Assembly: GCA_964574215.1 (NCBI GenBank)
Contig: CAZNLR010000042.1
Location: forward strand, 1-46,913
Direction of reading: 5' to 3'
DNA from: GCA-2725625 sp964574215
GTDB taxonomy: Bacteria > Pseudomonadota > Alphaproteobacteria > Rhodospirillales > UBA2165
DNA length: 46,913 nt
Numbering within the stretch: position 1 is the stretch's first letter; each line of letters opens with the position of its first letter. The notes below the pieces were generated by a model. The model searched no databases. It saw nothing but the letters and a program-made list of their open reading frames with translations, and was not told where the DNA came from. The translations under genes and the position numbers were made by a program. Positions 9,436 through 17,587 of this stretch are shown here, piece after piece.

Positions 9436-10839
9436 ATGTCAGGTGCACAAAAAAATCTGCATGCCGCCGTTCCTTCGGTCGACCGCATCTTGCGACTTGA
9501 CGAGGTTGCGGTTTTGCTCGAGGAGCATGGCCGCGACGCCACGACCGACGCCGTCCGCGCGGTGGTTGATCTGGCGCGCGGACGAATCGGCGATCAGGGT
9601 GAGAAGGCGTTGGCGGGCTTGACCGATGCTGCCGTTGCCGGTGACGTGGCCAAAATCCTGGCGGCCAACGCCGAGCCGTCCTTAAAACGAGTCTTCAATC
9701 TTACCGGCACGGTGCTGCACACTAATTTGGGGCGCGCCGTTCTACCCGAGGAAGCCATCGGCGCCATGGTCGGTGTGGCGCGGGGCGCATCGAATTTGGA
9801 ATATGACCTGGAATCGGGCAAGCGGGGTGATCGGGATTCACACCTTGAGGACTTGCTGGGCAAGCTTACCGGTGCCGAGGCGGCCACGGTGGTCAATAAC
9901 AATGCGGCGGCGGTTTTGCTGGTTCTCAATACTTTGGCCAACCGCAAGGAAGTGCCGGTGTCCCGAGGCGAATTGATTGAGATCGGCGGCGCCTTCCGCA
10001 TTCCCGATATTATGAAACGGGCAGGGGCCAAGCTGGTCGAAATCGGCACCACCAACCGGACCCATTTGAAGGACTATACCGGGGCCATTAGCAAGCGGAC
10101 GGCGTGTCTGATGAAGGTCCATACCAGCAATTACACGGTTCAGGGTTTCACCAAAGATGTAAGCGGCAAGGAGCTTTCGACGCTCGCTCAGGAACACGGT
10201 TTGCCGCTTATCGAGGATTTAGGAAGCGGCACCCTGGTGGATCTCACACGCTACGGCCTGCCCCATGAACCCACCGCTTCGGAAACGCTGGCGAACGGTG
10301 TCGATGTGGTGACTTTCAGTGGCGACAAGTTGCTGGGCGGTCCCCAGGCGGGAATGATCGTCGGCCGTACTGACCTCATTGCTAAAATTAAGAAAAACCC
10401 CATGAAGCGGGCCATGCGATTGGACAAGGTCACCATCGCCGCTTTGGAAGCCGTGCTTAAGCTCTATCTCGATCCCGACAAGGTCGCGGAACGGGTGCCG
10501 ACCATCCGTATGTTGGCGAGGCCGGAGCAGGAAATCAAAAATATGGTGGAGCAGGTTCGACCTCTTTTAGCCGAGAAGGTGGGCGTTGATTATCCGGTGG
10601 AGATTATTGCCTGCCAAAGCCAGATCGGTAGCGGTTCGTTACCCGTCGAAAGAATGGCAAGTTGGGCCTTGGCCATCAGTGCGCCTTCAGGCGGAAAGCT
10701 AAAAAATCTCGCAGACGCCTTCCGGGCTCTGCCGATACCGGTCGTCGGGCGCATTCAAGACAATGCATTTTTGTTGGATCTAAGGTGTCTCGAAAAAGCG
10801 GATGAATTCGTTGAGCAACTTGATGATCTCGATCTATAG
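9436..10839 (+). CDS. selA: L-seryl-tRNA(Sec) selenium transferase
   Basis: SelA is a PLP enzyme that converts Ser-tRNA(Sec) to Sec-tRNA(Sec) using selenophosphate. The 467-residue length fits the bacterial decameric form. Recognisable segments include the N-terminal tRNA-binding domain, LTGTVLHTNLGRA (about 90-102), and the PLP lysine Lys298 in FSGDKLLGGPQAG. The ATG at 9436 lacks a strong ribosome binding site. It sits 52 bases after the FAH gene and is followed by selB across a G/C-rich palindrome. selC and selD are not in the window. Confidence 0.95.
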   Translation: MSGAQKNLHAAVPSVDRILRLDEVAVLLEEHGRDATTDAVRAVVDLARGRIGDQGEKALAGLTDAAVAGDVAKILAANAEPSLKRVFNLTGTVLHTNLGRAVLPEEAIGAMVGVARGASNLEYDLESGKRGDRDSHLEDLLGKLTGAEAATVVNNNAAAVLLVLNTLANRKEVPVSRGELIEIGGAFRIPDIMKRAGAKLVEIGTTNRTHLKDYTGAISKRTACLMKVHTSNYTVQGFTKDVSGKELSTLAQEHGLPLIEDLGSGTLVDLTRYGLPHEPTASETLANGVDVVTFSGDKLLGGPQAGMIVGRTDLIAKIKKNPMKRAMRLDKVTIAALEAVLKLYLDPDKVAERVPTIRMLARPEQEIKNMVEQVRPLLAEKVGVDYPVEIIACQSQIGSGSLPVERMASWALAISAPSGGKLKNLADAFRALPIPVVGRIQDNAFLLDLRCLEKADEFVEQLDDLDL

Positions 10840-10840
10840 A

Positions 10841-10889
10841 CCCCCCACCCTAACCCTCCCCCCCGGCGGGGGAAGGTTAGGGTGGGGGG
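10841..10889. repeat. Long G/C palindrome between selA and selB (REP-like)
   Basis: Bases 10841-10855 pair perfectly with 10875-10889 (15 bp). After one C/A mismatch, 10857-10862 pair with 10868-10873, leaving loop CCGGC. The arms contain the CCCACCCTAACC sequence familiar from dispersed intergenic palindromes in many alphaproteobacteria. There is no T-run, so it is not a classical terminator, but it could attenuate selB or stabilise the selA message. Confidence 0.8.
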
Positions 10890-10911
10890 GAATCAAAACG
10901 GAATCTATCCT

Positions 10912-12840
10912 ATGATTGTCGCCACGGCGGGGCATATCGATCACGGCAAGACTGCCCTGGTCCGCGCCATAACAGGGATCGATACCGACCGCCTGCCCGA
11001 GGAAAAAAAGAGAGGCATGTCCATCGATCTGGGATTTGCCTACCATCCGTTGCCGGACGGTAAAATCCTGGGCTTCGTCGATGTGCCGGGTCACGAAAGG
11101 TTCATCCGCAATATGCTGGCCGGGGTCACGGGCATTGATTACGCCATGCTGATCATCGCCGCCGATGACGGTCCCATGCCGCAAACCGTCGAGCATCTGG
11201 CCATCCTCAATCTTTTGGGCGTGTCGGATGGTATCGTCGCTTTGACCAAAATAGACCGGGTGGATGAGGCTCGGCTGAAAGAGGTCACCAAGGAAATCGA
11301 AAATGTTTTGGAGGGCAGTTGCCTCGAAGGAACGGATATTCTGCCCGTATCGGCCATCACCGGCCAAGGTGTCGAAGAAGTGCGCGAGCATCTCGAAGCC
11401 ATGGCTGAGTTGCTGGGAGACAAGGATGTCCAAGGCAATTTCCGGCTGGCCATCGACCGCAGTTTTACCGTTCCCGGTGCCGGTCTGGTGGTAACGGGCG
11501 CCGTATTTTCCGGTGAAGTCAATGTGGGAGACAAGTTGATACTGTCTCCCGAAGGCGACCGGGTGAGGGTGCGTGGTATTCACGCACAAAATCGGGAATC
11601 CGAACGGGGCGCCGTCGGTCAGCGTTGCGCCGTCAACATCACCGGCGGCAATCTGAAAAAATCCGATGTGCACCGGGGTGGCTGGCTTCTGTCTGAGAAG
11701 GTTCACAGGCCGGTTCCCCGGTTTGACGCCCGTTTGCAGGTTCTGCCCAGCGAAGGAAAGCCTCTTAAACATTGGACGCCGGTGCATGTTCATTTAGGCG
11801 CCGCCGAGACGCCGGGGCGGGTCGCCGTGCTGGAAGGAAATTCGATCCAGCCGGGCGAGAGCGGCCTGGTGCAGATCGTGCTCGACCGGCGCATCGGTGC
11901 CCTTAGGGGAGACGGTTTTATCATTCGAGATCAATCGGCCCAACGCACCATTGCCGGTGGCCGTATCATCGATCCGTTTGCCCCGGCGCGGGGACGGGCA
12001 AAACCAGAACGGCTGGCGTTTATCGAAGCGATGGAAAAACCGCTGGCGGACGAGGCGCTCGCCTCGCTGTTGAGTATTTCACCGGTGGGCGTCGATTTGG
12101 GAAATTTTACGGTCGCCTGGAATTTGACATCGACCGACCAGGAAGCGTTGTTCGGACAAGCCGATATGGTTACCGTCGGACCGCCGGAGAAAATGACCGG
12201 TTTGTCACAGAGTATTTTCGATGGCTTAGGTGAGCAGTGTCTGGACGCGCTCAAAGGCTGGCACGAAAAAAATCCGGATAAAGCGGGCCCGGCCGCCGAT
12301 ATTATCCGGAGATTGATGCCGGTGCGTATAACGCTTGACGTGTTTGAAGGAGTCCTCGGCACTCTGGTCGCAGAAAAAACGCTGGTTCACTTAGGTTCCG
12401 GCTATTGCCTACCGGGATTTGAGCCGACCCTCAGTCCCAAAGATGACGCATTGTGGAAAAAGATAAAACCGGTCCTGGATGACGGTTACATGCAGCCGCC
12501 GGTGGTCCGGGCCATCGCCGACGATTTGTCGTTGGATCCGAGAATGCTGGAAAAGTTTCTGGTGCGGGGGGCGAAACTGGGGATGGTCTGCCAGGTCGCG
12601 AAAAACCGGTTTTTGGTGCCCGAAGCCGTATTGGAATTGGGTGATATCGCCGAAGCGCTGGGCGAAGGTGGAGCGGCGTTCGGGGCGGCGGACTTCCGCG
12701 ACCGCACCAAAATCGGCCGCAATCTGGCCATTGAAATTTTGGAATATTTCGACAAGGCCGGCCTCACCTGGCGAACAGGTGATACCCGCAAGGTCGTTAA
12801 ACCCGTCTCCGAGGTTTTCGGCGAACTGGCCAGTTCTTAG
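10912..12840 (+). CDS. selB: Selenocysteine-specific translation elongation factor
   Basis: SelB is a GTPase that delivers Sec-tRNA(Sec) to UGA codons marked by a SECIS hairpin. The EF-Tu-like G domain shows GHIDHGKT (7-14), GMSIDLGF (35-42), DVPGHERF (57-64) and TKID (112-115). Beta-barrel domains follow, then C-terminal winged-helix repeats that read the SECIS. Length is 642 residues from the ATG at 10912. An upstream in-frame GTG at 10882 lies inside the palindrome and would add ten residues not seen in the family, so I reject it. Its stop codon lies in the first copy of a 27-base tandem repeat. Confidence 0.95.
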   Translation: MIVATAGHIDHGKTALVRAITGIDTDRLPEEKKRGMSIDLGFAYHPLPDGKILGFVDVPGHERFIRNMLAGVTGIDYAMLIIAADDGPMPQTVEHLAILNLLGVSDGIVALTKIDRVDEARLKEVTKEIENVLEGSCLEGTDILPVSAITGQGVEEVREHLEAMAELLGDKDVQGNFRLAIDRSFTVPGAGLVVTGAVFSGEVNVGDKLILSPEGDRVRVRGIHAQNRESERGAVGQRCAVNITGGNLKKSDVHRGGWLLSEKVHRPVPRFDARLQVLPSEGKPLKHWTPVHVHLGAAETPGRVAVLEGNSIQPGESGLVQIVLDRRIGALRGDGFIIRDQSAQRTIAGGRIIDPFAPARGRAKPERLAFIEAMEKPLADEALASLLSISPVGVDLGNFTVAWNLTSTDQEALFGQADMVTVGPPEKMTGLSQSIFDGLGEQCLDALKGWHEKNPDKAGPAADIIRRLMPVRITLDVFEGVLGTLVAEKTLVHLGSGYCLPGFEPTLSPKDDALWKKIKPVLDDGYMQPPVVRAIADDLSLDPRMLEKFLVRGAKLGMVCQVAKNRFLVPEAVLELGDIAEALGEGGAAFGAADFRDRTKIGRNLAIEILEYFDKAGLTWRTGDTRKVVKPVSEVFGELASS

Positions 12841-12882
12841 TTAACAGCTAAATCCGCCAGTTCTTAGTTAACGACTAAATCC
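12829..12882. repeat. 27-base tandem duplication spanning two stop codons
   Basis: Copy 1 (12829-12855) and copy 2 (12856-12882) both begin GCCAGTTCTTAGTTAAC and differ only by AG versus GA in the middle. Copy 1 contains the selB stop codon; copy 2 contains the stop codon of the convergent hemerythrin gene. Confidence 0.9.
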
Positions 12883-13321
12883 AATGCGACAGAACAGACT
12901 TATCCGCCAAGGCCTGATCCAAGCCTTGATCCCGTAGATCGGTCCTAAAATTGAGGTCACCGTGCCTCACATCTTCCAACAAATGTTCCACCAATTTACC
13001 GAGCATCTCTTCCAGATGTACGGTCTGAATTTCGCTGCGGCACAGTTTGGCAAATTCTTCCGATTGAACCAGCATGCGGCGGTGATGGGCAATATGATCC
13101 TGCTTGCTGCTGTAGTTGATTTTTTTGAGGAACTGCTCCTCTCTCGGATAATGGCGCTTGAGGGCGAGAACAAACTCTTCCGCCAAATCGGCGCAGGTGT
13201 TTTTATCCTCCTTCTCCAAGGTATCCATCATGTCATTGAGCAGATCAAACAGGGTATGGTGATCTTCATCAATCTCGGGAAAGCCGAGGGCAAAGCTCTC
13301 TAGCCATTCGATGCGTTCCAT
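12875..13321 (-). CDS. Bacteriohemerythrin
   Basis: The 148-residue protein is a hemerythrin-fold di-iron O2-binding protein. Likely ligands follow the family order: His21 in IDEDHHTLF, His57 and Glu61 in HYPREEQF, His76 and His80 in HIAHHRRM, and His113 and Asp117 in HLLED. Family members act in O2 or NO sensing, storage or delivery, and some as chemoreceptor modules; this one stands alone. A GGGAGA ribosome binding site precedes the ATG. It converges with selB and has no obvious operon partner. Confidence 0.9.
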   Translation of the reverse strand: MERIEWLESFALGFPEIDEDHHTLFDLLNDMMDTLEKEDKNTCADLAEEFVLALKRHYPREEQFLKKINYSSKQDHIAHHRRMLVQSEEFAKLCRSEIQTVHLEEMLGKLVEHLLEDVRHGDLNFRTDLRDQGLDQALADKSVLSHWI

Positions 13322-13415
13322 GGTGCATCTCCCTTTTCAACCACTGTATGTCTGTGAATATACACTAAATTGGGTCGGAAAGGGATCACGAATCGGTTAA
13401 AAGTGCCGGACAGCA

Positions 13416-13445
13416 AAAACCCGCCGGTGGAAACCGGCGGGTTTT
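13416..13445 (-). terminator. Rho-independent terminator after the TRAP transporter genes
   Basis: A 13-bp perfect stem (AAAACCCGCCGGT at 13416-13428 with ACCGGCGGGTTTT at 13433-13445) closes a four-base loop. Read on the minus strand it ends in a T-run and lies just beyond the TAXI gene stop. The symmetric A/T flanks could also make it work on the plus strand. Confidence 0.9.
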
Positions 13446-13465
13446 GTATGTTTCTGCGTTATCGA

Positions 13466-14485
13466 TTACATCGCTTGGGCAGGTATTTTCAACCCGATCT
13501 CCTTGTAATATTTCAAGGCGCCGGGATGCAATTTCATGTTTATACTTTTGAAGACGTTGCCCAAATTGATGGCGTCCTTGGCCCATGGCGCCACGGCATG
13601 CATTTCATCGATGTGTTCCCAGAATGTTTTAGTCATTTTATAAATGACGTCCTCCGGGATGCCTTTTCTGGTGACCAAGCCGACCCAGGCGGCCAGGGTC
13701 TGAATCGGTTTTTCATTGACTTGGTTCTTACCGTAGATGTCGGCAGCAAATTCGCCACGTGACCGGCCGGGGACTTTCATCACCTTTTTCATGGCGGGCG
13801 TTCCCCAATTTTCGTTCTTGGCGCCCAGGAACCTGACTTTGTTGGTCAAAGCGATCTGGGCGAAATTGGCGGCCGGCGGGTTGCCGGCGTTGACCAAGAC
13901 ATCAATCTGCCGGTCTTGAAAGGCTTGCGTCGCCGGACCGAATCCCAATTTAACGACCTCGTAATCCTTGCCCATTTCAAGTCCGGATACGGCCTTGACG
14001 AAGCTTCCAGCAACCAGACGCTGGACACCAACCGGCGGACCCAAAAACACGCGTTTACCTTTGAGGTCTTTCATTTCCTTGATGCCGGAATCCCCATAGA
14101 CGCCAAACTGATAATACCCGATACGGTAGTTGAAAATGGCCCGGAGATTTTGGGACAACTCCTTGGAGTTTTTCACTTTTTTGAACATGGCCATTCCCTT
14201 CGACATCAAATGGTGCAGTGAGGGAGCGCCCATCAAGAAGTCGGTTTTTCCGTTGGCCGCGTCCATGGCATGACGCGGTGCGGCACCGGTGGCGTTTACT
14301 TGGATTTCAATATTCGGATTGTATTTTTGAACGATTTTGACGAATGTCGTGTTTAGAGCAAACGGCGTCGGAACATTGATCGTCGACATCTTGTAGAAGT
14401 CCTTAGCCCCGGCTGTTGCACCAAAACCCGCCATTGCAATAGTGGCGAGAGCCAATGCGCCTAATTTCGTAAATCTGGATATCAT
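13466..14485 (-). CDS. TAXI family TRAP transporter solute-binding protein
   Basis: The 339-residue periplasmic protein has a cleaved signal peptide (hydrophobic core about 8-24, likely cut after AGA near 27) and the TAXI-family core: NATGAAPRHAMDAANGKTDF, KDLKGKRVFLGPPVG and an NAGNPPAANF segment. TAXI proteins capture an organic acid or amino acid for a sodium-coupled TRAP permease. A strong AGAGGAGG ribosome binding site precedes the ATG. It lies 56 bases downstream of the fused permease gene and is followed by a strong terminator, so permease and binding protein form a two-gene operon. The ligand is not predictable. Confidence 0.93.
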   Translation of the reverse strand: MISRFTKLGALALATIAMAGFGATAGAKDFYKMSTINVPTPFALNTTFVKIVQKYNPNIEIQVNATGAAPRHAMDAANGKTDFLMGAPSLHHLMSKGMAMFKKVKNSKELSQNLRAIFNYRIGYYQFGVYGDSGIKEMKDLKGKRVFLGPPVGVQRLVAGSFVKAVSGLEMGKDYEVVKLGFGPATQAFQDRQIDVLVNAGNPPAANFAQIALTNKVRFLGAKNENWGTPAMKKVMKVPGRSRGEFAADIYGKNQVNEKPIQTLAAWVGLVTRKGIPEDVIYKMTKTFWEHIDEMHAVAPWAKDAINLGNVFKSINMKLHPGALKYYKEIGLKIPAQAM

Positions 14486-14541
14486 TTTATTTCCTCCTCT
14501 GTTAGGTAGTCGCCTATTTTTATTAATTACAACGATATGAT

Positions 14542-16506
14542 TTATGCGTTCTGATCAAGACTAGCATGTTTGGCTTGCCGGTATTCATAAATTAATAGCG
14601 CTAGTCCGAGCACCGCCCCGGCAAGTTGGATTTCAATGATTGTGAACAGGACCATCACTCCCAACGCCACGCGGGCGATGCGAGACCAATATGGTAACGG
14701 CGCCCGATCGACGCCCCCGAGCCCGGTTGTCATCAGCCATATGGCGAAAGCCAACCTTAATACCACCCATACAAAAGGTAGGAACTCGAAATTTACGACA
14801 AGAGACAAAGAGGGGTTATAGACGAATACAAAGGGCACGATAAATCCGACAAAGGATAATTTAAGCGCCTGGAACGCCGTCGATACAGGATTTGCTTCTG
14901 CTATGGGTGCCGCCGCATACGCGGCGATCGCAACCGGTGGAGTAATCGCCGAAAGCACCCCGTAATATACCGCAAAGAGATGAACGAGCATGACTGGAAC
15001 GCCGAGTTTTTCGATGGCTGGTCCCATGATAATAACGATAATGACATAGGCCGGGATGGTCGGCAGCCCCATTCCAAGCACCAGGCTGGCGATGGCCAGC
15101 AACAGGAGGGCGATGAACAGGTTCGACCCGGCGAAGGCCAGCACCATATTGGAAAAGCGGATACCGAGACCGGTCAGGTTCATGACGCCGACGATAATGC
15201 CAATGGCGGCGACGGCGACCATAATGCGACCGCACTGTTCTCCCCCTTTGACCAAGGCGTTAAGATAGATTTGCGGGCGCTTGCGAACTTCCGGGTTCAT
15301 GACGAAACCCATGACGGCGCCCACTATCGTCGCCCACAGGCCCGCCGAGGCAACCGACCGTCCCGTGACCAAAATGCCCACGATGACGACGATCGGCACG
15401 AAAAACATCAGGGACAGTTTCCAATCTTCCTTGGATATCTTCGTTCGTTTTTCTTTGGGTATCGCTTCGATGCCGTTACGGGCGGCATCCACCCAGACGG
15501 CGATGAACAAGCTGCCGTAATAGAAAAGAGCGGGAACCAACGCCGCCGTAATGATGACCAGATAGGAAATTCCCGTAAAATCAGCCATGACAAAGGCGAC
15601 TGCGCCCATCACCGGCGGCATGAACTGTCCGCCCGAGGAAGCCGCCGCTTCGACACCCCCGGCAAAGGAATTTTTGAAGCCCCTTTCCTTGATCATGGGG
15701 ATGGTGAACACGCCGGTGCCGACCACATTGGCCGATACACTCCCTGATATGGTGCCGAAAAAGCCGCTGGCGGCGATGGCGGCATGAGCCGGACCGCCGC
15801 GCAGGCCGCCGGTGATGCTAAAGGCGATGCGCAACAGAACGCCACCGGCGCCGGTAGCTTCCAGTACCGCGCCGAATATGATGAAAATAAAGATCAGCGA
15901 TATCACGATAATGACAATAAAGCCGAACACGCCGTCGAAACTGTACCAGACGGTACGCATGACCTGTTCCGTGTCATAGCCCGCGTGGGCAAAAATCCAA
16001 GGCAGATCCTGGCCGAATAGCGCATAAAAGATGCAAAGCACACAGACGATGGCCAGCGGCCAACCGAAAGCCCGGCGGGTCAGTTCCAGAACGGCCAATA
16101 ATCCTCCGGCGCCGACCAACAGATCGTTGAACAGGAAATCGTAGAGGCCGCTTTCCAGTTCATCGTAGACCGATGCAAACCAGACGATGGACAGGACGAT
16201 CAACAGGACGAGTAATATATCCAGGCACCAGAACAGCACCCGTACGGGAACCGCCTTGAAACTATAGACGGAGACCAGCGGTACCGCGAAAGTCGCCAAA
16301 ATCACCGAAGCGGCAACCGTTATGCTGCGCTGGTATATCTCGTCAATTATCCCGAACGAAGCGGTATAAATGACGACCAGGGCAATGCCCATGCCAATGG
16401 TTTTTACGATAATCTGGGGAATATTCACAGAGATCGTCCAGACATTATTTTGAAGCCTATCCAACCCTAGCGAAATTCGGACCGCATAAAAAGCTAAATT
16501 ATTCAA
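14542..16506 (-). CDS. TRAP transporter fused permease (4TM/12TM)
   Basis: The 654-residue protein consists almost entirely of membrane helices. The small-subunit-like helices lie first, followed by the DctM-like domain with GLRGGPAHAAIAASGFFGTISG, AASSGGQFMPPVMGA and LGMGLPTIPAYV, which are conserved transport motifs. This fused architecture is the normal partner of TAXI binding proteins. The first available codon of the frame (16506) is a TTG without a clear ribosome binding site, so the true N-terminus may be slightly downstream. It drives Na+-dependent uptake together with the TAXI protein encoded next. Confidence 0.9.
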   Translation of the reverse strand: MNNLAFYAVRISLGLDRLQNNVWTISVNIPQIIVKTIGMGIALVVIYTASFGIIDEIYQRSITVAASVILATFAVPLVSVYSFKAVPVRVLFWCLDILLVLLIVLSIVWFASVYDELESGLYDFLFNDLLVGAGGLLAVLELTRRAFGWPLAIVCVLCIFYALFGQDLPWIFAHAGYDTEQVMRTVWYSFDGVFGFIVIIVISLIFIFIIFGAVLEATGAGGVLLRIAFSITGGLRGGPAHAAIAASGFFGTISGSVSANVVGTGVFTIPMIKERGFKNSFAGGVEAAASSGGQFMPPVMGAVAFVMADFTGISYLVIITAALVPALFYYGSLFIAVWVDAARNGIEAIPKEKRTKISKEDWKLSLMFFVPIVVIVGILVTGRSVASAGLWATIVGAVMGFVMNPEVRKRPQIYLNALVKGGEQCGRIMVAVAAIGIIVGVMNLTGLGIRFSNMVLAFAGSNLFIALLLLAIASLVLGMGLPTIPAYVIIVIIMGPAIEKLGVPVMLVHLFAVYYGVLSAITPPVAIAAYAAAPIAEANPVSTAFQALKLSFVGFIVPFVFVYNPSLSLVVNFEFLPFVWVVLRLAFAIWLMTTGLGGVDRAPLPYWSRIARVALGVMVLFTIIEIQLAGAVLGLALLIYEYRQAKHASLDQNA

Positions 16507-16599
16507 TGTTTAACCGGGTTCTTTGACAACGCTCAACGACACCACCGCCGGTATGTAGTAAAGTGATTTCGTTAACGGTAAATAGGCCGAGGTGAAGCC

Positions 16600-16929
16600 A
16601 TGCCGTCGTTTTTCAATGAATTGAAGCTGCAAGCATTGCAATCGCTTATGGCGTTGTGGACCCATCACGCGCACCATGGACGGCACAAGAAATCACCGAA
16701 AATCAGCGCCAACATCATCCATTTTAAGACCAGGGGCCCGGTAATGGATATTGAAGATTGGCTCGAAGAAAACGCGGATGGCATTTTTGCGACCGGTATT
16801 GAATCTGTAGACGATGAGAGCGGAGTAAAAACTATCAAGATCGTCTTCGAGAATGAATCAGACAAAAACAGATTCTTGGCCGCTTTTAAATCTGAAGATA
16901 GAACCATGCTGATGAAAAAACACGGTTGA
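16600..16929 (+). CDS. Small protein of unknown function
   Basis: The 109-residue ORF has a good GAGGTG ribosome binding site before the ATG at 16600. The first 48 residues are histidine- and lysine-rich and irregular. From an internal ATG at 16744 (preceded by AGGGG) the sequence MDIEDWLEENADGIFATGIESV is acidic and well-formed, so the conserved part may be a 61-residue protein starting there. No family is recognised. It is divergent from the TRAP permease and 25 bases upstream of the receiver-domain gene, with which it may be co-transcribed. Confidence 0.55.
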   Translation: MPSFFNELKLQALQSLMALWTHHAHHGRHKKSPKISANIIHFKTRGPVMDIEDWLEENADGIFATGIESVDDESGVKTIKIVFENESDKNRFLAAFKSEDRTMLMKKHG

Positions 16930-16954
16930 ATGCTTACCGGCTGGCGAGAATGAA

Positions 16955-17512
16955 ATGGTAGAGGACTATAATCTTTCGAAGTTGCAGGTGCTGGTTTTAG
17001 AGCAAAATTTTTTTATGCGTCGGCTGTTGTCCGGAATATTAATGGAATTCAATTTTCAAAAAATCCGGTCGGTGTCGAAAGCAGAAGATGCCTTCAACTA
17101 TTTCCAGAATAACCCGGTGGACATCATTTTCTCCGACTGGGTGCCGGGCGGCGAAGAAACGGCTTTTCTTCATGATGTTCGGACACGCGAAAACAGCGTC
17201 AATAAATTTGTCCCCATCATAATCGTATCCGCCTTCAACGAGGTGAAATACGTCAAACTGGCCCGTGATCTCGGCATGAACGAATATCTCGCTTTGCCGA
17301 TTTCAGCCCAGACCATGTACCGACACATTTGCTCGGTGATCGAGCGCCCCAGAAGCTTCGTCCAATGCACCGATTATTTCGGCCCGGACCGCCGTCGTCA
17401 CAGCATTCCCTTTGAAGGAGACGAAAAACGCCTGAAGGATTCTAACGAAGAAGCTGATGACGAAAGTGAAAATGAAATCAGAGATAATACCGAAGACGTT
17501 GGTGAGGCTTAG
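16955..17512 (+). CDS. Response regulator receiver protein, partly degenerate
   Basis: A CheY-like receiver domain covers residues 10-130. Asp61 (FSDWVPGG) is the likely phospho-acceptor and Ser92 the switch Ser/Thr. The acidic pair is reduced to Glu16-Gln17 and the invariant lysine before the cis-proline is Leu114 (ALPIS), so phosphorylation chemistry is probably altered. The tail has the GPDRRR motif often found after receiver domains in Rhodospirillales-type bacteria, then a strongly acidic end without a DNA-binding domain. It probably works by protein contact. The partner kinase is not adjacent. Confidence 0.82.
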   Translation: MVEDYNLSKLQVLVLEQNFFMRRLLSGILMEFNFQKIRSVSKAEDAFNYFQNNPVDIIFSDWVPGGEETAFLHDVRTRENSVNKFVPIIIVSAFNEVKYVKLARDLGMNEYLALPISAQTMYRHICSVIERPRSFVQCTDYFGPDRRRHSIPFEGDEKRLKDSNEEADDESENEIRDNTEDVGEA

Positions 17513-17587
17513 CAGAAAACACCAATTTGCCGCAATTTATTCCACGTCCTGAGTGCTGTATTCATCAACTGGTATTGGCAACATTTT

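Noticed and set aside
10882..10911. GTG start for selB inside the palindrome
   Set aside because: It would encode glycine and other residues not found in SelB; the ATG at 10912 directly precedes the GHIDHGKT region.
10834..11793. 319-codon minus-strand frame opposite selB
   Set aside because: It covers the conserved SelB G domain on the other strand and begins or ends in the G/C palindrome.
14980..15747. 255-codon plus-strand frame inside the TRAP permease gene
   Set aside because: The translation is rich in H, D and G with no domain, while the opposite strand encodes a clear membrane permease.
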